A stretch of DNA of 64,000 nucleotides from Bromus sterilis (Eukaryota > Streptophyta > Magnoliopsida > Poales > Poaceae): the NCBI GenBank assembly GCA_950022295.1, contig OX465600.1, positions 198,677,782 to 198,741,781 of the forward strand. Reading direction: 5' to 3'. A program made the position numbers and the translations under genes. Under the pieces are notes generated by a model, which saw only the letters and a list, made by a program, of their open reading frames with translations, searched no databases and had not been told where the DNA came from. Of this stretch, positions 57,438 to 64,000 are shown in pieces (position 1 is the stretch's first letter; every line of letters begins with the position of its first letter).

Positions 57438-57792
57438 ATGTCCCTTGTTGAAGGGGTTGGGCTTGACGACTCCAGAAATCTTATTATCCGGGCAATGTTT
57501 TGCCTAACGCCCCATATTCTTGCACTTGTACCACTGAACCTGACTTAAGTCTCTTGGTGCACGCGCAGTCTGGCGGTTGTGACTGTTATTCCCTCCATTG
57601 TCATTTCCATTCCCATTGCCATTGCCATTCTTGTGCCCATTGTGATGATTGTGGCCAATTCCTCCATTATGATTGTGTCCATTTCCACCATCATGATTAT
57701 GTCCATTTCCACCATGATGGTTATGCCCATGAGTATGTCCTCCATTCCCATTATACGAAGTGTGCTGCTTCTGTTGTGGCCCTGAGTTTTAC

Positions 57793-57823
<31 letters not shown>

Positions 57824-58531
57824 ACTTCCTCTTGCGGTACTCCATAGCCTGATGTTTCCCTTCCAACAAAATAGCCTTATCAATGAGCCCCTGACAATTG
57901 TTGAAAGTAGCCACAGTCAACTGAACACCCAACTCGTCATTGACACCCTCCAAGAACTTCTCCTGCCTGGCTACATCAGTATTGACGTCGTTGGGAGCAT
58001 AGCGTGCAAGCTTGTTGAACTCCTCCACATACTCCTCCACTGTGCGACCTCCCTGGTGCAAGCTGCGAAACTCCTTCTTCTTCAAGGCCATGGCGCCTGC
58101 AGAGACATGTGCGGCGCGAAAGGCGGCTTGAAATTGCACCCATGTGATGCTGTCGATGGGATAAGTCACCAGATAGTTGTCCCACCATGCTGTGGCAGGA
58201 CCCTCCAACAAGTGTGAGGCAAACCTCACTCTCTCAGCCTCAGTACAGCCAACGGTCTCCGTGTTCCGGCTCACTGAGCGAATCCAGTCATCCTCCACAA
58301 TAGGTTTAGGGGTGCTAGAGAACCTCTGAGGATTCAACCTCAAGAACCTAGCAAGCGTGTCCACAGGCGGGGGTGGTGGTGGACCGGTGGTGGCACATTG
58401 TTGTTGTTGTTTCCCATGTTCTGAGTGAGCAAATGGATTAACTGGGCTTGTCCTTGAAGCAACTGTTGCATGTAGGCTGGCACTTCATTGTTGTTGTTCC
58501 CATTGCCCGTAGGATCACGTCTCGGCGGCAT
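57438..58531 (-). pseudogene. gag: Tek-4 gag
   Basis: Starts MPPRRDPTGNGNNNN at 58531. After a frame change near 58364 follows the capsid core: LARFLRLNPQRFSSTP, LLEGPATAWWDNYL, WVQFQAAFRAAHVSAGAMAL and SLHQGGRTVEEYVEEFNKLA. A poly-Asn run and a His/Gly/Asn-rich linker (GHNHDGGNGHNHNGG) come next, encoded by trinucleotide and 24-bp repeats. A zinc knuckle remnant (WYKCKNMG, stop, AKHCPD) has lost its first cysteine and holds a stop. The chain then passes to the protease. Confidence 0.88.
57793..57823. repeat. (TTG)n microsatellite inside Tek-4 gag
   Basis: About ten TTG units encode a run of asparagines on the minus strand. A second shorter run is at 58398-58412. Confidence 0.9.
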
Positions 58532-58873
58532 TTGTTGGGAAAGAATAGATAAGTTATAGACAAAAAGTAGCTAGGGAAATATATCCTACCCCATATGCTT
58601 ATTATGATCAAGGCAAAACATATACATATACAATATGTCATACCACACAATCATCACACAAATATCACCAATCATCAATCATCAATATCATCAAGCAAAA
58701 GCACTCATATCAATAAGCAAATACAATCATACCATATAGTCTCAATATAGATTTGCATAACTAATATAAGATCCACAATACAACCACGAAATAAGAGTAT
58801 CTCAAACAACCTAGTATCACCATACCAAATAGGTCGACATGGTCAAATACGCTAACACGATAACATCGATAAG
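58532..58873 (-). other. Spacer between the upstream ORF and gag of Tek-4
   Basis: AT-rich leader-like DNA without a reading frame. On the minus strand it contains GATGATTGATGATTGGTG low-complexity sequence. Confidence 0.6.
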
Positions 58874-59317
58874 CTAATTGCCAGTGCAGAAGTTCTGAAC
58901 GCTGTCCTTGCTAACAAGCATACGGTATTCGCGCCCACTCGTACAGTTGCGCCTCTTGGGACTCGGTTCGTCTTCTTCTCCTGAAGTCTCCACTTCTGGT
59001 TCCTCTTCCTTCACTTCAACACCGTTGGCCTTCATCTTCTCCTTCGCCTTCTTGATCTCTTCTTGCATCTCCCTCTTCTCAGTCTTCAGCTTGTTGTTGT
59101 CCCTCTTGAGCTTGTGGTTCTTCTCCTGAAACTCGGTGAATGTGTAGAGATCTGATTGGGTGCTTTTCCCCAGGTTGAGGATGTGCTTCTCCAGGCTCTG
59201 GATGAAGTAGGTGGTAGTACCTAGCCAAATGGTCCCAGGCACAATCTTGAACTTCTTCGGCCATATGTTCCCAGATGAAAGGATCCGGGTCATCTTCTCG
59301 TACACCGTACCCTTCAT
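58874..59317 (-). CDS. Upstream coiled-coil ORF, probably part of Tek-4
   Basis: A 147-codon open frame starts MKGTVYEKMTRILSSGNIWP. The N-terminal third contains WPKKFKIVPGTIWLGTTTYF; the middle is a strongly charged heptad helix (KNHKLKRDNNKLKTEKREMQ, EEIKKAKEKMKANGVEV); an acidic stretch follows (EVETSGEEDEPSPKRR). A coiled coil is likely. I do not recognise the family. It lies about 340 bases before gag in the same direction, and only 13 bases from where Tat-3 leader sequence seems to begin, so it may instead belong to Tat-3. It has no stop although the neighbouring genes do. Confidence 0.55.
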   Translation of the reverse strand: MKGTVYEKMTRILSSGNIWPKKFKIVPGTIWLGTTTYFIQSLEKHILNLGKSTQSDLYTFTEFQEKNHKLKRDNNKLKTEKREMQEEIKKAKEKMKANGVEVKEEEPEVETSGEEDEPSPKRRNCTSGREYRMLVSKDSVQNFCTGN

Positions 59318-59330
59318 CTTGCGGCTATTT

Positions 59331-59551
59331 TTTTGTTGAGGTAGATATTTGAGTGACGCGCTCGAATTATTTTGTGTTTTCCCGTGAGCTTGATGTAGAT
59401 CTTGATGTAGTTATTGAAGAATCCGAGATTGTGATTAACCCAACTTGGATCGGGTCCTTCCGAAGTCGATGGATCGTCAATTGTCGATGTAGATTGGAGT
59501 TGCCAAATTCATGATTCCAACGCGCATGTCTTCCCCACGGATAGCGCCAAT
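59331..59551 (-). promoter_or_regulatory. Tat-3 primer binding site and leader
   Basis: The primer site TGGCGCTATCCGTGGGG is next to the LTR at about 59533-59549. The following leader resembles that of Tat-4 (GGAATCATGAATTTGG beside GGAATCACGATCTCGG). No gene is seen. The leader is lost near 59330. Confidence 0.6.
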
Positions 59552-60017
59552 TGACGAGGATCGGCCTCGGCAAATCCTAGGGTTAGGTACCCTAGGTTTC
59601 GTGTAGGAGGAAGGACAGCAACGTGGCCGCGTGTTGGTAGGATTCAGACGATGGACAAGCGACACATGGGGCACGATTTATCCAGCTTCAGGCCCCCGGA
59701 GGGAAAACCCTACATGTTGCTTGTCTGATCTTGTATTGATGATGATGTACAGGGGTGTCGTGTGGGCTTTGGTGGAGATAGATCTTTCTAGTTCTATGCG
59801 TGGGGATTGAGTTGTCTAGAGAGGTGCCCCTGCCTCGCTTTATATAGATAGCCAGGTAGGGGTTTACATGAGTCCTAGTTGACGATAAGTAGGGGTCCTT
59901 GTCTTGCGCCTCAAGTCTTGGGCTTCATGTCGGTTCGTGGGTCTTAGAGTGGGCCGACAGTGTTGACACACACCAGGCACCCCCACGGTGAGGAGTCGTG
60001 GGGTTACCCCCTCGTCA
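59552..60017 (-). repeat. Tat-3 5' LTR
   Basis: 466 bp, minus-strand start TGACGAGGGGGTAACCCC at 60017, end GGCCGATCCTCGTCA at 59552. TATA box TCTATATAAAGCG on the minus strand (59838-59850). It abuts Tat-1 RT linker sequence at 60018. Confidence 0.88.
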
Positions 60018-60960
60018 CAACCCATCCAAGTCGGTTTAAGATTCCGAAAATCTGCCCACAGAACAGGGACACACGCTCGTCGAGTTCCTTCGCGAGCAGT
60101 GGGAAATCTTCGCATGGTGCCGAGCCGAGATGCCAGGAGTTCCGAGGGAATTCAGGGAGCACTCTCTCCAAATCTTCCCCAACACCAAGCTAGTAAAACA
60201 ATCTCTGCGCTGTTTTTCCGAGCCGAAGCGTAGAGCCATCGGGGAAGAAGTCAACAGACTACTCGACGCCAACTTCATCCGCGAAAAAAAGAAGGCCACT
60301 TGGGTCGCAAACCCAGTGCTGGTCCCCAAGTAGTACACCTTCTTACTCCGCATGTGCGTCGACTATGGGCCCGTCCACAAGCACAGCCCAAAGCACAATA
60401 TTCCTCTCCCTCGAATAGACCAGATTATCGAATCTAAGGAAGGATGTGACCTCCTCTCCTTCCATGATTCCTACTCGGATTACAATCAGATACAGATGAA
60501 AGAAGAAGACTAAGAGCACACGTCGTTCATCACTCCCTTCAGCGTCTTCTGCTAAATGACGATGCCTTTCATACTAAAGAACGCGGGTGCCACATACCAA
60601 CGTATGATGCAAGCATGCTTGAAGGATCAGATAGGACGCAACGTCCAAGTCTATGTTGACGACATAGTTGTAAAAACATATGAAGCTAACACTTTCCTCG
60701 ATGACCTGTGTGAGAATTTTGCCGCACTCAACCACTACGGTATCAAGATCAACCCGAAGAAGTGTGTCTTCGGTGTACCAGCAGGAGAACTCCTTGTGTA
60801 CATTGTGTCTGCTCGTGGAATCGAAGCAAACCATGAGAAAGTCCAAGCACTCTCAACCATGAAGAAACCAGTCAATATCTAGGGCGTCTAGCAGCTCACA
60901 GGGCGCCTGGAAGCTCTCAGTCGTTTCATCAGTAGGCTCGTCTAGAGGACTCTACCTCTT
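60018..60960 (+). pseudogene. Tat-1 reverse transcriptase
   Basis: After the linker (VEFLREQWEIFAWCRAEMPG) come FSEPKRRAIGEEVNRLLDAN, WVANPVLVPK with a stop at 60331, MCVDYGPVHKHSPKHNIPLP, the first aspartate region (LLSFHDSYSDYNQIQM, altered), and after a stop at 60511 MTMPFILKNAGATYQRMMQA with the catalytic VYVDDIVVK. CVFGVPAGELLVYIVSARGI follows. Stops at 60880 and 60889 lie in the connection domain. It is the same family as Tat-4 RT but much more decayed. Confidence 0.88.
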
Positions 60961-62110
60961 TACCAACTATTGAAGAAGAGTGGCAAGTTCGAGTGGACAC
61001 ACGAAGCCCGCAAAGCATTCACCGACCTCAAGCAAACTTTGTCGACTGCCACAATACTCACAGTCCCCAAGGTACACGAACCACTCTACCTCTATATCGC
61101 TGCTTGTAGCAGCGTAGTCAGTATAGTGCTCATCATCGAGCACTCTAAAGAAGGCAAGGCCCACGGCGTCCAAAGATGAATCTACTACCTCAGTGAAGTC
61201 CTGACGAGTACTCAGCAATGGTACCCACAATAACAGAAGCTCGTCTACGCCATATTTGTAACCTCCCGCAAGGTATCACATTACTTCGATGAGCACCTGA
61301 TAACGGTGGTCAGCAGCGCACCACTCACGGACATCCACAACAACCCCGACACCACCGGGCGAGTTGCCAAGTGGAACATCAAACTCACTCCTAGAGACCT
61401 CAGCTTCAAGCACCCAACAACAATCAAAGATCAAGTCCTCACTAACTTCGTAGTTAAATGGATGAAAGTCCAGGCTCCTGGCCCTCCTGATCTCTCCAAC
61501 TCATGGTCAATGTTCTTCCACGGATCAAAGAGACACCAAGGAGTCAGAGTCGGCGTCATACTAATCTCCCATAAGGGACACAAGCTCAAATATTTCCTAT
61601 AGATCAACTTCAAAAAGGCATCAACCAATGAAGCAGAATATGAAGCACTCCTCCATGGCATGCACATGGAGAAAGCCTGTAGAGCCACCCGGCTGATCAC
61701 CTACGGCGAGTTGAACCTCGTCATTCAGAAAACAATGAAAGATTGTGAAGCATTCGCGGACAACATCATGGCGTCCATAAACTCTACAACATCCTCGAGG
61801 GAGATTTCGACGGATGCGAGCTCAACCACGTGTCACGCGCCAACAACACAGAATTCGACGAACTCGCAAACATTGGATCCACCTGAGGACCAGTACCCCC
61901 GAGTGTTTTCCTTGAGAGCATCAAGCCTGCAAAGCCACTCGACATTTCCCCATCAACAGTAGAGGTACAGGTCGTCGCTCCCACGAAACAAGAAGCAACC
62001 GCCACCCTCGAGCAAGTTGCAGCCGCCATCCCAACGGATCTAAACCTTCTCTCCGTTTCCAGAGAAGAAATAGAACCAGCTCTACCCGACGGGACGGTGT
62101 GGACACGACC
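60961..62110 (+). pseudogene. Tat-1 RNase H and second RNase H
   Basis: LYQLLKKSGKFEWTHEARKA and LYLYIAACSSVVSIVLIIEH mark the first RNase H, with stops at 61177 and 61231. SWSMFFHGSKRHQGVRVGVI (the first D of the second RNase H replaced by H), NEAEYEALLHGMHME and TYGELNLVIQ (D replaced by E) mark the archaeal-type domain. Two changed catalytic residues and a stop at 61600 make it inactive. Confidence 0.8.
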
Positions 62111-62828
62111 TTTCCTCAACTACATGATACACAACTGACTCCCATAGGACGTCACAGAAGTACGACGCATCACTCGCCACTCGAAGACCGTCACCATCAT
62201 CAACGGTGAGCTCTACAAACATAGCATCTCCCAGGTGCTTCAAAGGTGTATCGAACAAAAATACGGCAAGGCCATACTCCTCGACATTTATGAGGGTATT
62301 TGCGGCACCACGCCAGCAGCCAAACCTTGGTCGCCAAAGCTTTCTGCGTAGGATTCTACTAGACCACTGCCATGCGTGATGCGAAATATATCGTGGGGCG
62401 CAGCATAGCATGCCCAAAATTCGCCAGCAGGCCACACGCACTCGCGTCGGAGCTCAAAACAATACCCTTCGCGTGGCCCTTTGACACGTGGCGACTCGAT
62501 ATGGTAGGTTCTCTGAAGAAATCTTCCAAGGGCGGTCGCACTCACCTTCTCGTGGCAGTCGACAAGTTCACCAAGTGGATTGAAGAAGTCCCCATCACCA
62601 ACTCGACTTCCATGATGGATGTGAAATTAATCAAGTCCGTCATCTTTTGTTTTGGAGTCCCACACAACATCATCACCGACAATGCAACCAACTTCACAGT
62701 GGAAGAATTCCAGAGTTTTTGCAAAGAGCTTGGCATCAAGATCAACTACGCGCTAGTCTTGCACCCGCAGTCCAACAGACAAGTCGAAAAGGCCAACAGT
62801 CTTGTCTACGGCGGCATCAAAAAATTCC
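62111..62828 (+). pseudogene. Tat-1 integrase, first part
   Basis: Decayed zinc region (ILLDIYEGICGTTP, CPKFASRPHALASELK), then the open core: WRLDMVGSLKKSSKGGRTHL, FTKWIEEVPITNSTSMMDVK, IITDNATNFTVEEFQSF and SNRQVEKANSLVYGGIKKFL, where the LTR Tat-5 is inserted. Confidence 0.88.
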
Positions 62829-63279
62829 TGACGAGGGGGTGACCCCACGACTCTTACAGATGAGGGTACCTGGTGCGTATCAAGCTAGAAGGCCTGCTGG
62901 AAGCCTCGACCGAACAACACCTGGACCAATCGAGGAAACCGCCATAAGGAGTCCTTGACAATCATGGAAACCGCGACTTGGCGTCCAAGACTGAAGTTAG
63001 ATTACGAAACCCTCTCTGTAAACCTAGACGGACTCCTTGCGACCCAGCCTCTTATATAAAGGTTGGGAGAGGGGACATCTAGGGCATCGAATATTCTATC
63101 AACACCATCAGTCCTGAGCGATCTCGCCTTGACCTCCACTGTAATCGTCTCCATTATAATACAATTGAACATGAAGTGATTTTTCCTATTAGCCGACGGG
63201 TATCGCCAACCTGCACATCTCCTCTATGATCTAACCCAAGGTTCCTAACCATGGTATTTGTCGAGGTCAATCCTCGTCA
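62829..63279 (+). mobile_element. Tat-5: solo LTR of a Tat-lineage element
   Basis: The 451-bp LTR starts TGACGAGGGGGTGACC and ends GGTCAATCCTCGTCA. Flanks ATTCC (62824-62828) and ATGCC (63280-63284) agree at 4 of 5. TATA box CTTATATAAAGG at about 63052-63063. The integrase frame continues after it (KKFL then YAPLKQV), so it is an insertion without internal region. Confidence 0.9.
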
Positions 63280-63614
63280 ATGCCTCTATGCACCACTCAA
63301 GCAAGTTGCCGGGACCTGGCTCGAGGAGCTACCAGTTGTGTTATGGATCTTGAGCACCACGCCCAACAACTAGACACAGTGCACTTCATTCTTCCTGGTG
63401 TACGGACGAGTATCCCCAACCTGCACATCTCCTCTACGATCTAACCCAAGGTTCCTAAACATGGGATTTTCCGAGGTCAATCCTCGTCAATGCCTCTACG
63501 CACCACTCAAGCAAGTTTTCGGGACCTGGCTCGAGGAGCTATCAGTTTTGTTATGGATCTTGAGCACCACGCCCAACAACTCAACACAGTGCACGTCGTT
63601 CTTCATGGTGTACG
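63195..63614. repeat. 210-bp tandem duplication across the Tat-5/integrase border
   Basis: 63195-63404 is repeated at 63405-63614. Each copy contains the last 85 bases of the LTR (CCTGCACATCTCCTCT to CTCGTCA) and the next 125 bases of Tat-1 integrase (CTGGCTCGAGGAGCTA). Copies differ at a small number of sites. The duplication must be later than the Tat-5 insertion. Confidence 0.92.
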
Positions 63615-63996
63615 ACCCCGAGGTCGTGCTACCACACGATCTATGATTCGGTGCTCCACGCATCACCAGCTACAAGGAAGAAGAAGCATAAAAGGCACTC
63701 AAGGACACCAAAGACACATTGGACGAGGCCAAGGAGATCGCCTTATCTCGAACCACCAAGTACCAGCGAAATTTACTTACCATAGCAGCCGGCTATGCAC
63801 TAGGACCTTCAATGTAGGCGATCTGGTGCTACGCCTGAAGCAGAAGAAAGTCCACAAGCTCGCCCCATGGTGGGAAGGACCCTACATCGTCTCTGAAGTC
63901 ATAGGCAGCAGTGCCTATCGATTGAAGAATCCGAAGACTAGCGAGGAAATCGGAAATCCGTGGAACGTGGTGCACCTGCGCCTCTTCTACTCATAA
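63280..63996 (+). pseudogene. Tat-1 integrase, C-terminal part
   Basis: YAPLKQVAGTWLEELPVVLW followed by a stop, repeated in the 210-bp duplication, then FMVYDPEVVLPHDL (usual FLVYGAEAVLP). The last open piece reads FNVGDLVLRLKQKKVHKLAP, WWEGPYIVSEVIGSSAYRLK and GNPWNVVHLRLFYS, with the stop at 63994-63996. This is the same polyprotein end as in Tat-4. Confidence 0.9.
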
Positions 63997-64000
63997 CTTA

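Larger units (their letters stand above)
41384..59330 (-). mobile_element. Tek-4: chromovirus-type gypsy element with 3' LTR, full pol and gag
   Basis: Reading leftward: an upstream ORF, leader, gag with zinc knuckle remnant, protease, RT, RNase H, integrase with chromodomain, polypurine tract and 3' LTR. Order and sequence fit the Tekay chromovirus clade. Tat-4 interrupts RNase H and the solo LTR Ath-2 interrupts protease. The 5' LTR and primer site are missing: at about 59330 the sequence passes into the leader of Tat-3. The base pairs left of the 3' LTR are GATGA; no partner remains on the right. Confidence 0.85.
40661..64000 (+). mobile_element. Tat-1: outer Tat-lineage gypsy element, broken by insertions
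   Basis: Protease sequence (40661-41050) and RT to integrase (60018-63996) are in the same direction and fit together as one Tat polyprotein with a short missing linker. gag and the 5' LTR should lie left of Cop-1, outside the window; the 3' LTR lies to the right. All domains carry stops. The element is the oldest layer seen. Confidence 0.8.

Noticed and set aside
57500..57847. Cysteine/histidine-rich plus-strand ORF ending in a poly-Cys run
   Set aside because: It is the reverse reading of the His/Gly/Asn repeats and the microsatellite of Tek-4 gag.
1..64000. Prokaryotic or phage-type defence system
   Set aside because: Every recognisable gene belongs to plant LTR retrotransposons, and no bacterial operon structure or gene family is present.

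Overview
The window is plant nuclear DNA from a large grass genome, most likely a Triticeae species (wheat, barley, rye or Aegilops). It consists entirely of nested LTR retrotransposons. I found no ordinary host gene, rRNA, tRNA gene, CRISPR array or prokaryotic feature. The assignment rests on a copia LTR starting TGTTGGGAATGTGCCCTAG (BARE/Angela type), Athila-type LTRs starting TGATACGTCC, 2.7-3.7 kb chromovirus LTRs, and several Tat-lineage gypsy elements sharing the LTR start TGACGAGGGGGT. Family names are recognised by eye, not searched. Element labels (Tat-1, Cop-1 and so on) are local to this annotation.

Nesting was rebuilt from target-site duplications (TSDs), LTR ends and interrupted reading frames. 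The outer host of the right half is Tat-1 (plus strand: protease at 40661-41050, then RT, RNase H and integrase at 60018-63996). Cop-1, a minus-strand copia element, entered Tat-1 in the protease region; it fills position 1 to 40660 and its left end is outside the window. Cop-1 is interrupted by Ath-1 (3533-16444, intact pair of 1519-bp LTRs, itself holding a 2829-bp solo LTR in gag), by the truncated chromovirus Tek-2 (16581-31916, itself holding Tat-2 at 16656-26595), by the LTR fragment Tek-3 (31917-35364), and by Gyp-1 (35505-38947, inside the Cop-1 LTR). On the right, Tat-1 carries remnants of Tat-3 (41051-41383 and 59331-60017). Between them lies chromovirus Tek-4 (41384 to about 59330), which holds Tat-4 (46008-54239) and the solo LTR Ath-2 (55463-57126). 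A further solo LTR, Tat-5 (62829-63279), cuts the Tat-1 integrase.

Most gag-pol genes are broken by stops and frameshifts. The most interesting part is the shared design of two Tat elements. Tat-2 keeps gag and protease but has no RT, RNase H or integrase. Tat-4 keeps protease to integrase but lacks the gag capsid core. Both carry a convergent antisense gene between the sense genes and the 3' LTR: a decayed multi-exon gene like the 'putative gypsy type transposon' family in Tat-2, and an uninterrupted 206-codon B3-like DNA-binding ORF with its own TATA box in Tat-4. In both, sense and antisense units are separated by a tandem array of GC-rich hairpins, and the antisense gene is preceded by related repeats rich in palindromic CGAGTGATCACTCG-like sites. 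This looks like an exchangeable cargo slot with its own promoter and boundary; that reading is inference.
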